64,000 bases of DNA from Streptomyces sulphureus DSM 40104 (GCF_000381025.1 NZ_KB905821.1:233649-297648), one strand, 5' to 3'. Numbered from the stretch's first letter, positions 1 through 8,810 are shown. The notes: generated from the letters alone by a model not told the origin. Numbers and translations are program-made.

Positions 1-2
1 GC

Positions 3-569
3 ACCGGCATCCCCACCGCGCCCAACCTCCACCAGGTCGCCCAGGAGATCGCGCCCGAGTCCCGCGTCGTCTACGTCGACAACGACCCGCTCGTCGTCGA
101 GTACGTCGACGCCCTCATGCGCGGAACCCCGCAGGGGCGGACGGCGTACGCAGAAGCCGACGTGCTGAAGGACGACATCCTCCAACTGCCCCAAGTGCGG
201 GCGACCTTGAACCTCGAAGAACCGGTGGCCCTCTCCCTGGTCGCGCTGCTGCACTTCGTCCCCGACGCCTCGGACCCGTACGGCCTCGTCCGCGGCCTCC
301 TCGACGGGCTGGCACCCGGCTCCTACCTCGTCCTCTCCCACGCCACCGAGGGGTTCGCACGGGAGGACCTGAGGGAACTCGGCGAGATGTACCAGCGCAA
401 GGGGATCGACGGAAAGCTCCGCTCGCGCACCGAGGTCGCCCGGTTCTTCGACGGACTCGACCTCCTCGACCCCGGCGTGGTCGTCGGCCACCGCTGGCGC
501 CCGGACGAGGAACCCCGCCTCCCGGACGCGGAGGTGGGGTTCTACGTCGGCGTCGGCCGCAGGCCGTGA
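3..569 (+). CDS. SAM-dependent methyltransferase, SAV2177/DUF574 type, 5' end missing
   Basis: The reading frame is open from the window edge to a TGA at 567-569, so the N-terminal part lies upstream of the window. The visible 188 residues begin at the acidic strand that binds the ribose of S-adenosylmethionine (VYVDNDPLV), then show a GDI-like segment (ADVLKDDI), a hydrophobic strand with ALLHFVPD, and a C-terminal YVGVGRRP strand. This pattern is typical of the SAV2177 (DUF574) methyltransferases abundant in Streptomyces. Their substrates are mostly unknown. The gene converges with the ABC exporter on the other strand, with only 21 bases between the stop codons. Confidence 0.85.
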   Translation, partial: TGIPTAPNLHQVAQEIAPESRVVYVDNDPLVVEYVDALMRGTPQGRTAYAEADVLKDDILQLPQVRATLNLEEPVALSLVALLHFVPDASDPYGLVRGLLDGLAPGSYLVLSHATEGFAREDLRELGEMYQRKGIDGKLRSRTEVARFFDGLDLLDPGVVVGHRWRPDEEPRLPDAEVGFYVGVGRRP

Positions 570-590
570 GCCGACCCCGCGCGAGGCCGC

Positions 591-3500
591 TCAGACGTCC
601 ACGGCGACCGTGTCTCCCCCAGGACCCGCGTCCGTGTCCCGCCGCACGACGATGCGCTCAGGCGCCGCCTCGCCGCTGAACGTCCGCCACAAGCGGGCGT
701 AGTGCCCGTCGCGGGCGAGGAGTTCGGTGTGGGTGCCGTCCTCGACGATCCTGCCGTGGTCGAGGACGACGACGCGGTCGGCCCTCGCCGCCGTCGTCAG
801 CCGGTGGGCGACGACGAGCGTGGTGCGGACGTGCGCGAGCCGGTCGGTCGCCTCGTTGACGAGGGACTCGGTGGCGAGGTCGAGCGAGGCGGTCGCCTCG
901 TCGAGCAGGAGCACGTCGGGGTCGACCAGTTCGGCGCGGGCCAGCGCCAGGAGCTGCCGCTGACCGGCCGAGAGGTTGCGTCCGCGCTCGTCGACGGGGT
1001 GGAGGAAGCCGCCGGGGAGCGCGGCGACCATGTCCCAGGCGCCCACCGCCCGCGCCGCCGCCTCGACTTCGGCGTCGGTGGCGTCCATGCGGCCGTACGC
1101 GATGGCGTCGCGCACGGTGCCGGCGAAGAGGAACGGCTCCTGCGGCACGACGCCGAGCCGGTGCCGGTACCCGCCGGGGTCGTACTCGCGCAGGTCGGTG
1201 CCGTCCACGCGGACGGCGCCGCTCGTCGGGTCGTAGTAGCGGGCGACGAGCTTCACCAGCGTCGACTTGCCCGCACCCGTCTCGCCGACGAACGCGACCG
1301 TCTGCCCGGCGGGGATCGTCAGGCCGACGCCGGAGAGCGCGGCCTCCTCGGCCTGGCCGTCCTCTGTGGTGTAGGTGAAGTGCACGTCGTCGAAGGCGAC
1401 TTCGCCGCGCAGACTCGTCACGGGCCGCGGGCTCTCGGGCGCGGGGACGCTGGTCTCCTCGCGGAGGAGGTCCTGGATGCGCCGGAGGGAGACGGCGGCC
1501 TGCTGGTAGCCGTCGAAGACCTGCGAGAGCTGCTGCACGGGCGCGAAGAACAGCTCGATGTAGAGGAGATAGGCGACGAGGGCCCCCGCGGTGAGCGTCC
1601 CGTTCTCGATCCGGCCCGAGCCGACGATCAGCACGCCCGCGGTGGCGAGCGAGGCGAGCAACTGCACGAAGGGGAAGTAGACCGAGATCAGCCACTGCCC
1701 CCTGATGCGGGCCCTGCGGTACCCGTCGCTGCGCGCCGCGAACCGCTCGGCCCCGCGCTCCTCGCCGCGGAACGCCTGCACCATCCGCAGCCCGGCGACG
1801 GACTCCTGGAGGTCCGCGTTGACGGCGCTGACCCGCTCGCGCGCCAACTCGTAGGCGCGGACGCTGTGCCGGCGGAAGATGACGGTGCCGACGGCGAGCA
1901 GCGGCAGCGTCGCGGAGACGACGAGCGCGAGTTGGAGGTCGAGGACGAAGAGCGCCCCGAGGATGCCGAGGAAGGTGAAGACGGAGACGACGGCGGTGAC
2001 GAGCCCGGTCTGGAGGAACGTCGAGAGCGCGTCGACGTCGGTCGTCATCCGCGTCATGACGACGCCGCCGAGGTGCCGCTCGTAGTAGTCGAGCCCGAGC
2101 CGCTGGAGCTGCGCGAAGATCTTCAACCGCAGCGCGTAGAGGACGCGTTCGCCGGTGCGCCCGGTGAGCCGCATCGATCCGAACTGCGCGGCCCACTGCG
2201 CGACGACGACGAAGAGCGCGACCGCCGCCGCCGTCCACACCGCGCCGAGCGCGCCCTGCTGGACGCCCTCGTCGATGCCGTGCCGGATGAGCACGGGCAG
2301 GAGCAGCCCGAACCCCGCGTCGAGGGCGGCGAAGAGCAGTGCGACGCCGAGCGCCGCGCCGAAGCCGTGCAGGAGGCGGCGCAGCCCGTAGGTGCGCTCG
2401 CGCTGCTCGGCGCGGTCCTCGTCGATGTCGGGTACGTCGTCGGCCGGCGGCAACGCCGCGACCTTCGCGAGGAGTTCGGGGCTGCCCGGGAGCGAGGCGA
2501 GCTCCGCGCCGAAGCCGCCGGGACGGCCCGCGGTCGCGGCCGAGGGGGCCGCGGCGGCGTCCTCGGGGTCGGCGCCGGTCTCCGACTCGCCTGTGCGGCC
2601 CCAGAGTTCGGGCGTGATGCCGCCGTCCGCCGTCTCGCCCGTGCGCCCGGTGAGGCCCGCCGGGTCGCGGTCGACGTCGCCGAGTTCGTCGGGGTCGGTG
2701 AGGAGGCGGCGGTAGAGGGAGCAGCGTGCGGTGAGTTCGTCGTGGGTGCCGAGGTCGACGAGGCGGCCGCGGTCGAGGACGGCGATGCGGTCGGCGAGCG
2801 CGAGTGTGGAGAGGCGGTTGGCGATGAGCAGCGTGGTGCGTCCGGCCATGACGCTGCGCAGCGCCTCGTGGATCTCGTGCTCGACGCGCGCGTCGACGGC
2901 CGAGGTGGCGTCGTCGAGGAGCAGGAGCCGCGGGTCGGTGAGGATGGCCCGGGCGAGGGAGATGCGCTGGCGCTGGCCGCCCGAGAGCGTCATGCCCTGC
3001 TCGCCGACGCGTGTCCCGTAGGCGTCGGGGAGTTCGCGGACGAAGCGGTCGGCCTGGGCGACGCGGGCGGCGGCGAGGACCTGCTCCTCGGTCGCCTCGG
3101 GGAAGCCGTAGGCGATGTTCTCGCGGACGGTGCCGGAGAAGAGGAAGCTGTCCTCGGGGACGAGGCCGATCGCGGAGCGGAGCGAGTCGAGGGTGAGGTC
3201 CCGCACGTCGTGGCCGCCGACGCGGACGGCGCCGCCCGTGGGGTCGTAGTACCGCGGGAGGAGCAGCGAGACGGTGGACTTGCCGCTGCCGCTGGGACCG
3301 ACGACGGCGACGGTCTCACCCGGCTCGATGCGGAGGCCGAAGCCGTCGAGGACGGGGACGCCCGCGTCCTCGGCGTCCCCGTACCCGAAGGTGACGTCGT
3401 CGAACTCGACGGAGGCTTCGGCGTCGGCGGGAAGCTCGTGCGCGTCGGGCCGCTCCGCTATCCGGGGCTCGGTGTCGATGAGCTGGGTGATGCGCTCGAC

Positions 3501-4448
3501 GCCCGCGCGGGCCTGCTGCCCCACCGTGAGCATCATGGCGAGCATCCGCACCGGCCCCACGAGTTGTGCGAGGTAGGTGGAGAAGGCGACGAAGGTGCCG
3601 AGCGTGATCTGCCCCCGGGTGGCGAGCCAGCCGCCGAGCGCCAGCATCGCGACCTGTCCGAGCGAGGGGATGGACTGGAGCGCGGGCGTGTAGCGGGAGT
3701 TGAGCTTGACGGTGCGCAGCCGCCCGGCGAAGAGCACCCGGCTGATCCTGCGCAGCTTCCCGCGCTCCTGCTCCTCCTGCCCGAACCCCTTGACGACGCG
3801 CACGCCGGTGACCGCCCCGTCGACGACGGAGGCGACGGCGCCCGCCTGCTGCTGCGCGTACCAGGTGGCGGGGAAGAGGCGGGTGCGGCTGAGGTCGGCG
3901 ATCCACCACAGCAGCGGGAAGACGGCGACGGAGACGAGGGTGAGCAGCGGCGAGAGCGTCAGCATCACGCCGAGCGCGACGAGGAAGAGCAGGACGTTCC
4001 CGATCATCATCGGCAGCATGAACAGGAGGCTCTGCACGAGCTGGAGGTCGCTGGTCCCGCGTCCGACGACCTGCCCCGTGGAGAGCTCGTCCTGGCTGCG
4101 GCCGTCGAGCCGGATGATCGAGCGGTACATGTCGGTGCGCAGGTCGTGCTGGACGTCGAGCGCGAGGCGCCCGCCGTAGTAGCGGCGCACGAAGGTGAGC
4201 CCGTAGACGACGACGGCGGCCGCGAGGAGGAGGCCGATCCACAGCCACAGCCCGCCGTCCCCGCCGACGATCACGTCGTCGATGATGCTCTTGGTGAGCA
4301 GCGGGATCAGCGCCATCACGGCCATTCCGCCGAGCGAGGCGCCGAGCGCCAGCAGCACCTCGCGCGGGTACCGCCAGCAGTACCCGGCGAGCCTGCGCGC
4401 CCACCCCTGCCGGCTGCCCGCCCCCGTCACCGCGTCCGTCTCCGCCAC
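591..4448 (-). CDS. Fused double ABC exporter (TMD-NBD-TMD-NBD), multidrug/lipid type
   Basis: A 1285-residue chain holds two complete half-exporters. Membrane domain 1 starts near residue 25 and NBD1 has Walker A GPSGSGKS near 388, signature LSGGQ near 491 and Walker B LLLLDDATS near 511. NBD2 has Walker A GETGAGKS near 1058, signature LSAGQ near 1161, Walker B LLLDEATAS near 1182 and the H-loop VVAHRLT near 1213. NBD1 has Asp where the catalytic Glu is expected and Asn in the H-loop (LLIANRLS), and NBD2 has LSAGQ instead of LSGGQ. All these changes fall on the same composite ATP site, so this is an asymmetric exporter with one degenerate site, like the TM287/288 class. I chose the GTG at 4448 because GAAGGG lies 7 bases upstream; the open frame continues further but that part looks non-coding. 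Substrate unknown. Confidence 0.92.
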   Translation of the reverse strand: MAETDAVTGAGSRQGWARRLAGYCWRYPREVLLALGASLGGMAVMALIPLLTKSIIDDVIVGGDGGLWLWIGLLLAAAVVVYGLTFVRRYYGGRLALDVQHDLRTDMYRSIIRLDGRSQDELSTGQVVGRGTSDLQLVQSLLFMLPMMIGNVLLFLVALGVMLTLSPLLTLVSVAVFPLLWWIADLSRTRLFPATWYAQQQAGAVASVVDGAVTGVRVVKGFGQEEQERGKLRRISRVLFAGRLRTVKLNSRYTPALQSIPSLGQVAMLALGGWLATRGQITLGTFVAFSTYLAQLVGPVRMLAMMLTVGQQARAGVERITQLIDTEPRIAERPDAHELPADAEASVEFDDVTFGYGDAEDAGVPVLDGFGLRIEPGETVAVVGPSGSGKSTVSLLLPRYYDPTGGAVRVGGHDVRDLTLDSLRSAIGLVPEDSFLFSGTVRENIAYGFPEATEEQVLAAARVAQADRFVRELPDAYGTRVGEQGMTLSGGQRQRISLARAILTDPRLLLLDDATSAVDARVEHEIHEALRSVMAGRTTLLIANRLSTLALADRIAVLDRGRLVDLGTHDELTARCSLYRRLLTDPDELGDVDRDPAGLTGRTGETADGGITPELWGRTGESETGADPEDAAAAPSAATAGRPGGFGAELASLPGSPELLAKVAALPPADDVPDIDEDRAEQRERTYGLRRLLHGFGAALGVALLFAALDAGFGLLLPVLIRHGIDEGVQQGALGAVWTAAAVALFVVVAQWAAQFGSMRLTGRTGERVLYALRLKIFAQLQRLGLDYYERHLGGVVMTRMTTDVDALSTFLQTGLVTAVVSVFTFLGILGALFVLDLQLALVVSATLPLLAVGTVIFRRHSVRAYELARERVSAVNADLQESVAGLRMVQAFRGEERGAERFAARSDGYRRARIRGQWLISVYFPFVQLLASLATAGVLIVGSGRIENGTLTAGALVAYLLYIELFFAPVQQLSQVFDGYQQAAVSLRRIQDLLREETSVPAPESPRPVTSLRGEVAFDDVHFTYTTEDGQAEEAALSGVGLTIPAGQTVAFVGETGAGKSTLVKLVARYYDPTSGAVRVDGTDLREYDPGGYRHRLGVVPQEPFLFAGTVRDAIAYGRMDATDAEVEAAARAVGAWDMVAALPGGFLHPVDERGRNLSAGQRQLLALARAELVDPDVLLLDEATASLDLATESLVNEATDRLAHVRTTLVVAHRLTTAARADRVVVLDHGRIVEDGTHTELLARDGHYARLWRTFSGEAAPERIVVRRDTDAGPGGDTVAVDV

Positions 4449-4680
4449 TCCGCTTCCCTTCGCCGGCGCTGCCTCGTCCACTGTCCTGGTCTGCCGGGAG
4501 GGCCAACGTCCCGACGTGCGAATTTCATCCCGCCGCAACAGGGTGCAACAGAACTTCCGCCGATGGCCCTGCCCACCGGGGCCGGCGGACGAGGACCGAC
4601 GACCGGGACCCGGGCGAAGGCGGCTCGTGCGGAGTTTCTCCGCCGCTCCCCTGCACCTCCGTAGGGGCGACAATGACCGC

Positions 4681-5520
4681 ATGCGCCAGCAGCCTCCGCC
4701 TCCGCCCGGGACATGCGCCACTGGTTTCCCCGGCGACGGCACCCGCCCGCCGGAGCGCGACGCGCTCCTGCGCCACCTCGTCGGCACACGCATCGCGGGC
4801 GACGTCGCCACCGCGCGCGAGAACAACCTCGCGCACTACCGCAGCCTCGCCAACGGCGACCGCCACTACTGGCTCGGCCTGGAGCTGGGCGACCGGTGGA
4901 GCGACGAGCAGGACGTCCTCGCGGTACTGGCGGAGCGCTGCGGCGTCGACGACGACCCGGACCACCGCACAGGCCAGGACACCATCGACCCCCTGCTCAC
5001 CGCTGCGGCCCTCGGCCGCGCGGCGGCCGAGCTGCGCCGGGCCGCCGACGGCGGCCTCCGGGTGCTCTTCGCCACCGGGCACCCGGGCTCGCTCCTCGAC
5101 CTGCACGGCTCCCTCGCCCGTGCGGTCCACGCCGCCGGGTGCGAGGTGGTGCGGGTGCCGTTCGGCACCGTGGCGGACGAGGCCGTGGTCGTGCAGTTCG
5201 GCGGCGTCGCGGTACTGGAGCGGGGCGCCTCGCTCTGGCATACGCACTCGCCCGCACCGATGGCCGCGGTGCTCGACGCGCTGGCGGAGGCGGGCGAGCC
5301 GGCACCCGGACTCGTCGTCGCGGACCACGGCTGGGCCGGCTGCGCCGCCCAACGCGGCGTGCCCACGGTCGGGTTCGCCGACTGCAACGACCCGGCGCTC
5401 TTCCTCGGCGAGGCGGAGGGCACGCTCGCGGTCACCGTGCCGCTCGACGACCACGTCGCCGATCCGCGGCAGTACGAACCGCTCACCGCCTACCTGCTCG
5501 AGGCGGCGGGGCTGGTGTGA
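4681..5520 (+). CDS. Phosphatase-like conserved actinobacterial protein
   Basis: This 279-residue protein resembles a family widespread in Streptomyces that is usually annotated simply as phosphatase. Visible conserved blocks are NNLAHYRSLANGDRHYWLG near residue 43, a glycine loop ATGHPGSLLDLH near 140, ADHGWAGCAAQ near 218 and FADCNDPALFL near 233. The His and Asp residues in these blocks could bind metal, but I cannot assign a substrate. The start at 4681 lies behind GTAGGGGCG; an overlapping ATG at 4673 is in another frame. The gene stands alone, divergent from the ABC exporter, and ends eight bases before the erm promoter. Confidence 0.72.
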   Translation: MRQQPPPPPGTCATGFPGDGTRPPERDALLRHLVGTRIAGDVATARENNLAHYRSLANGDRHYWLGLELGDRWSDEQDVLAVLAERCGVDDDPDHRTGQDTIDPLLTAAALGRAAAELRRAADGGLRVLFATGHPGSLLDLHGSLARAVHAAGCEVVRVPFGTVADEAVVVQFGGVAVLERGASLWHTHSPAPMAAVLDALAEAGEPAPGLVVADHGWAGCAAQRGVPTVGFADCNDPALFLGEAEGTLAVTVPLDDHVADPRQYEPLTAYLLEAAGLV

Positions 5521-5527
5521 CGCGGTG

Positions 5528-5565
5528 AAAAACCCGTTGCTCCGCGCCCGTCGCGTCCGTAGGTT
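5528..5565 (+). promoter_or_regulatory. WhiB7/WblC-type promoter of the erm transcript
   Basis: An A-tract (5528-5532) lies four bases upstream of a -35 TTGCTC (5537-5542), followed after exactly 17 bases by a -10 TAGGTT (5560-5565). An AT-rich block just upstream of the -35 is the known signature of WhiB7/WblC-dependent resistance promoters in actinobacteria. The predicted start of transcription is at about 5572-5573, on the ATG of the leader peptide. Assignment to WblC is inference. Confidence 0.65.
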
Positions 5566-5572
5566 CGCCGGC

Positions 5573-5632
5573 ATGTGCGCAGCGATCTACATCCGTCCGT
5601 GGCACCGCCAGGCTCTGCGCCCGGCCGCCTGA
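5573..5632 (+). CDS. Leaderless 19-residue leader peptide of erm
   Basis: An ATG at 5573 opens a 19-codon frame, MCAAIYIRPWHRQALRPAA, ending at TGA 5630-5632. There is no Shine-Dalgarno, but the ATG falls at the predicted transcription start, so the mRNA should be leaderless, as is common in actinobacteria. Its place 270 bases upstream of an Erm methyltransferase gene fits a ribosome-stalling regulatory peptide that controls downstream folding. No classical R-X-R macrolide-arrest motif is obvious, so the stalling residue (perhaps in the YIRPWHR stretch) is a guess. Confidence 0.6.
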   Translation: MCAAIYIRPWHRQALRPAA

Positions 5633-5683
5633 CCACGGACCCTCGCCGAGGCGCCCCAGGAACACCGGCCCTCGGCGCCGTTC

Positions 5684-5716
5684 GCGCCCCCTGACCGCTC
5701 CGGTCACGCGGGGCGC
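5684..5716 (+). other. GC-rich stem-loop in erm leader
   Basis: GCGCCCC (5684-5690) pairs with GGGGCGC (5710-5716), and inside it GACCG (5693-5697) pairs with CGGTC (5701-5705). There is no U-tract, so this is an attenuator-like structure rather than a simple terminator. It is the first of three strong hairpins in the 270-base leader. Confidence 0.55.
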
Positions 5717-5775
5717 GGCACGCACGGCTGCCCTCTTCCGGCACCGCATCCGCACGGTCACGTGCCGCCCGGCCA

Positions 5776-5810
5776 GAGCCCTCCGACTCGCCCACGACTC
5801 GGACGGGCTC
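5776..5810 (+). other. Second stem-loop in erm leader
   Basis: GAGCCCTCCGA (5776-5786) pairs with TCGGA (5799-5803) and GGGCTC (5805-5810), with one bulged C at 5804. This gives an 11-bp stem between the leader peptide and the erm start, and could alternate with its neighbours during attenuation. Confidence 0.5.
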
Positions 5811-5880
5811 AGCCGCGCCCCGCCCACCGCCCCTCCACGCCCACGAGTGCGACGCTCAAGGGCGGGCGGCCGGCTGTCCC

Positions 5881-5897
5881 GTCCTCGATCAGAGGAC
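5881..5897 (+). promoter_or_regulatory. Hairpin occluding the erm ribosome binding site
   Basis: GTCCTC (5881-5886) and GAGGAC (5892-5897) form a perfect 6-bp stem with loop GATCA. The GAGGA of the 3' arm is the only good Shine-Dalgarno for the ATG at 5903. Sequestration of the ribosome binding site in a leader hairpin is the classical erm induction mechanism. Here it is inferred from sequence alone. Confidence 0.55.
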
Positions 5898-5902
5898 TCC
5901 CC

Positions 5903-6664
5903 ATGGCACGTCGCCGACTCGCACTCTCACAGAACCTCCTGCACTCCCCCGGCACCGCCCGCCGCCTCGTCCGCCTCGCCGGGGTCGGCCCCGAGGACCT
6001 CGTCCTCGAACCAGGACCCGGCGCGGGCGCGCTCACGCGAGAACTCGCCGCCCGCTGCGGCCGGGTCGTCGCCTACGAGCTCGACGAGCAGTTCGCCGCC
6101 CGCCTGCCGCACCGCGTCGCGGCGTCCAACGTCCGCCTCGTACAAGGGGACTTCCTCGACGCGCCGCCTCCCCGGCAGGCGTTCGCGGTCGTCGGCAACC
6201 TCCCGTTCGCGCGGACCTCCGCCATCGTCGCCTGGTGCCTTGCGGCGCCGCACCTCACCTCGGCGACGCTCCTGACGCAGCGGGAGTTCGCCCGCAAGCG
6301 CACCGGCGGCTACGGGAGTTGGCCGCGCGTGACGGTGGAGAGCTGGCCCCAGTACACGTGGACGATGCCGGCCACCGTCGCCCGGCACCACTTCCACCCC
6401 GTGCCCCGCGTCGACGCGGGCGTGCTCCGCCTCGTCCGCCGCCCGCGCCCGCTGCTGCCCGCGGCCCGACTCGCTGCGTACCGACGCCTGGTGGCCGAAG
6501 GGTTCACAGGCGTGGGCGGCTCGCTCCACGCCACGCTGGCCCGCGGACGTTCCCCGCACCGCGTACGGGCGGCGTTCCGCGCGGCCCGTATCGACGCGGG
6601 CGTCCCCGTGGGACACGTCACGCCGCAGCAGTGGCTCGCGCTCTTCGGCGCGCTGCGGAGCTGA
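5903..6664 (+). CDS. erm: 23S rRNA (adenine-N6) methyltransferase, Erm family
   Basis: The 253-residue protein has the KsgA/Erm fold: LSQNLLHSPGTARRLV at the N-terminus, the SAM loop LEPGPGAGALT near residue 36, acidic ribose-binding YELDEQF near 58, QGDFLD near 82 and the catalytic NLPF near 100. The following QREFARKRTGGYG and HHFHPVPRVDAGVLR segments are characteristic of actinobacterial Erm proteins rather than KsgA. Erm enzymes methylate A2058 of 23S rRNA and protect against macrolides, lincosamides and streptogramin B. The start at 5903 follows AGAGGA by six bases. The long structured leader with its own leader peptide implies drug-inducible expression. Confidence 0.88.
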   Translation: MARRRLALSQNLLHSPGTARRLVRLAGVGPEDLVLEPGPGAGALTRELAARCGRVVAYELDEQFAARLPHRVAASNVRLVQGDFLDAPPPRQAFAVVGNLPFARTSAIVAWCLAAPHLTSATLLTQREFARKRTGGYGSWPRVTVESWPQYTWTMPATVARHHFHPVPRVDAGVLRLVRRPRPLLPAARLAAYRRLVAEGFTGVGGSLHATLARGRSPHRVRAAFRAARIDAGVPVGHVTPQQWLALFGALRS

Positions 6665-6670
6665 GCCGGC

Positions 6671-7564
6671 TCAGCGCTGCTCGTCGCGGGGTATGCGCAC
6701 GGCGCCCTCCTGGATCACCGAGACGGCGAGGGCGCCGCCCCGCGTGAAGATGCGCCCCTTGGCGAGGCCCCTGCCGCCCTGCGCCGTCGGGGACTCCTGG
6801 TCGTAGAGGAGCCACTCGTCGGCGCGGAACGGCCGGTGGAACCACATCGCGTGGTCGAGGCTGGCGCCGACGACGTCGCCGACCGCCCATCCGCCGCGCC
6901 CGTGCGCGAGGAGGACGGAGTCGAGGAGCGTCATGTCGGAGACGTAGGTGGCGAGGCAGATGTGGAGCATCGGGTCGTCGAACTCGCCCTGGAGCTTGCC
7001 GTTGGTGCGGAACCACACCTGGGAGCGGGGCTCCCTGCGGACGCCGACGCTGGCGAACGGCGGCTCGTCGACGTAGCGCAGGTCGACGGCGGCGCGGGCC
7101 TCCAGGAGCCGGCGCGGCGTCTCCGTGTCGGGGAAGAGGGAGGCGTACCGGGGCATCAGCTCCTCGGCGGTCGGCAGCGTCTCCGGGTCCGGTGCCTCGG
7201 GCATCGGCTCCTGGTGCTCGAGGCCCTCCTCGTGGATCTGGAAGGACGCCGAGAGGTGGAAGATCGGCTGCCCGTGCTGCACGGCGACGACCCGCCGGGT
7301 GGTGAAGGAGCGGCCGTCGCGGATGCGGTCCACCGTGTAGACGATCGGCGCCCCGGGATCGCCGGCGCGCAGGAAGTACGAGTGGAGCGAGTGCGGCAGC
7401 CGCTCGGCGGGGACCGTCCGGCAGGCCGAGACGAGGGCCTGCGCGGCGACTTGGCCGCCGAAGACGCGGGGTACCACGGCGAAGCGGCTCTGCCCGCGGA
7501 AGATGTCCTGCTCGACCCGCTCCAGATCGAGCAGGTCGAGCAGGGAGGACAGTTCTTGGCTCAT
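6671..7564 (-). CDS. tesB: Acyl-CoA thioesterase II (TesB-like)
   Basis: The 297-residue product contains a tandem hotdog fold typical of TesB. The first hotdog has RVFGGQVAAQALVSACRTVP and LHSYFLRAGDPGAPI (residues 33-75). The second has FRTNGKL and DMTLLDSVLLAHG, then LDHAMWFHRPFRADEWLLYDQESPTAQGGRG in separate blocks. TesB enzymes hydrolyse medium- and long-chain acyl-CoA to free acid and CoA in the cytoplasm. The ATG at 7564 (MSQELSSLL) was preferred over an in-frame start 15 codons upstream because the family begins here. It converges with erm, with 6 bases between the stop codons, and is read in the same direction as the neighbouring acyl-CoA dehydrogenase. Confidence 0.88.
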   Translation of the reverse strand: MSQELSSLLDLLDLERVEQDIFRGQSRFAVVPRVFGGQVAAQALVSACRTVPAERLPHSLHSYFLRAGDPGAPIVYTVDRIRDGRSFTTRRVVAVQHGQPIFHLSASFQIHEEGLEHQEPMPEAPDPETLPTAEELMPRYASLFPDTETPRRLLEARAAVDLRYVDEPPFASVGVRREPRSQVWFRTNGKLQGEFDDPMLHICLATYVSDMTLLDSVLLAHGRGGWAVGDVVGASLDHAMWFHRPFRADEWLLYDQESPTAQGGRGLAKGRIFTRGGALAVSVIQEGAVRIPRDEQR

Positions 7565-7652
7565 GCGGTCGATCCTGCCCGGCGACCGCACTTCCAGGCG
7601 ACGACGCACGTCACAGTGGGTTTTACGGTCGTGTGAACGTGCCGCGTCCGGC

Positions 7653-8810
7653 TCACAGGCCCATCGACTTGGCGATGATGGACCGCATCACCTCGCTGGT
7701 GCCGCCGTAGATCCGCGAGACGCGGGTGTCGGCGTAGAGGGAGGAGATCGGGTACTCCAGCATGTAGCCGTAACCGCCGTGCAGTTGGAGGCACTTGTCG
7801 ATGACGTGGGCCGCGCGCTCGGTGGTGAAGAGCTTCGCCGAGGCGGCGTCGGCGGGCGTGAGCTCCCCGGCGTCGAGCGCCTCCAGCGCACGGTCGACGA
7901 CGGCCTGCATCGCGTCGACGTCGGACTGGCAGTCGGCGAGGACGAACTTGGTGTTCTGGAAGGAGGCGACCTCCTTGCCGAAGACGGTCCGCTCCTTCGT
8001 GTACTCCTTCGCGAACCGCACGGCGGCCGCCGACTGCGCGTAGGCGCCGATCGCGATGCCGAGGCGCTCCTGCGGAAGGTTGTGGGTGAGGTACGAGAAC
8101 GCCTTGCCCTCCTCGCCGAGGAGGTCCTCCACCGGCACCTCGACGTCGGTGAAGGAGAGTTCGGCGGTGTCGGAGGCGCGCAGGCCGAGCTTGTCGAGCT
8201 TGCGTCCGACGGCGAAGCCCTCGCTGTGCGCGTCGACGACGAGGATCGAGATGCCGCCGCGGCGGTCCTCGGGTGTGGGCGGCGCGGTACGGCAGCAGAC
8301 GAGGACGCGGTCGGCCTGCGCGCCGCCGGTGATGAACGTCTTGGCGCCGTTGAGCACGTAGTGCGTGCCGTCCTCGGAGAGCTTCGCCGTGGTCTTCATG
8401 CCGGCGAGGTCGGAGCCGGTGCCGGGCTCCGTCATGGCGATCGCCGTCATCGTCTCGCCGCTGACGAACCTGGGCAGCCAGCGCTTCTTCTGCTCCTCGT
8501 TGCCGTACTTGAGCAGGTAGGGGAGGCAGAGCGCGGTGTGCACGCTGGAGCCGCCGAAGCTGACGCCGGCCCGCGCGGTCTCCTCGCTGAGGACGGCGTT
8601 GAACTTGAAGCTGGTCTCGCCGGCGCCGCCGTACTCCTCGGGGACCTCGATGCCGAAGACGCCGAGCGCGCCGAGCTTGCGGTACAACTCGCGCGGTACG
8701 TAGCCCTGTTCGGACCACTCCTGGTAGTGCGGCACCACCTCGGCGGCGATGAAGTCGCGGATCGTCTCGCGGAACGCCTCGTGGTCCTCGTTGAACACAG
8801 TGCGACGCAC
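7653..8810 (-). CDS. Acyl-CoA dehydrogenase (long-chain type)
   Basis: A 385-residue flavoprotein of full family length. AMTEPGTGSDLAGM (about 124-137) and FITGG are the FAD/substrate signatures, FGKEVASFQNTKF lies in the middle helical domain and LQLHGGYGYM plus YGGTSEVMRSIIAKSMGL close the protein. The usual catalytic Glu of short- and medium-chain enzymes in the last motif is Gly here (YGGTSE), while LPQERL in the middle supplies a Glu at the long-chain/isovaleryl position, so I call it long-chain type. Translation starts at GTG 8808-8810 behind GGAGGCG. A palindrome upstream (8868-8875) may be its operator. Confidence 0.9.
   Translation of the reverse strand: MRRTVFNEDHEAFRETIRDFIAAEVVPHYQEWSEQGYVPRELYRKLGALGVFGIEVPEEYGGAGETSFKFNAVLSEETARAGVSFGGSSVHTALCLPYLLKYGNEEQKKRWLPRFVSGETMTAIAMTEPGTGSDLAGMKTTAKLSEDGTHYVLNGAKTFITGGAQADRVLVCCRTAPPTPEDRRGGISILVVDAHSEGFAVGRKLDKLGLRASDTAELSFTDVEVPVEDLLGEEGKAFSYLTHNLPQERLGIAIGAYAQSAAAVRFAKEYTKERTVFGKEVASFQNTKFVLADCQSDVDAMQAVVDRALEALDAGELTPADAASAKLFTTERAAHVIDKCLQLHGGYGYMLEYPISSLYADTRVSRIYGGTSEVMRSIIAKSMGL

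Noticed and set aside
702..4664. A 1320-codon open frame on the plus strand opposite the ABC exporter
   Set aside because: It mirrors the exporter in antisense; composition is what GC-rich third positions produce, with Asp/Glu/Gly/Arg runs and no family motif.
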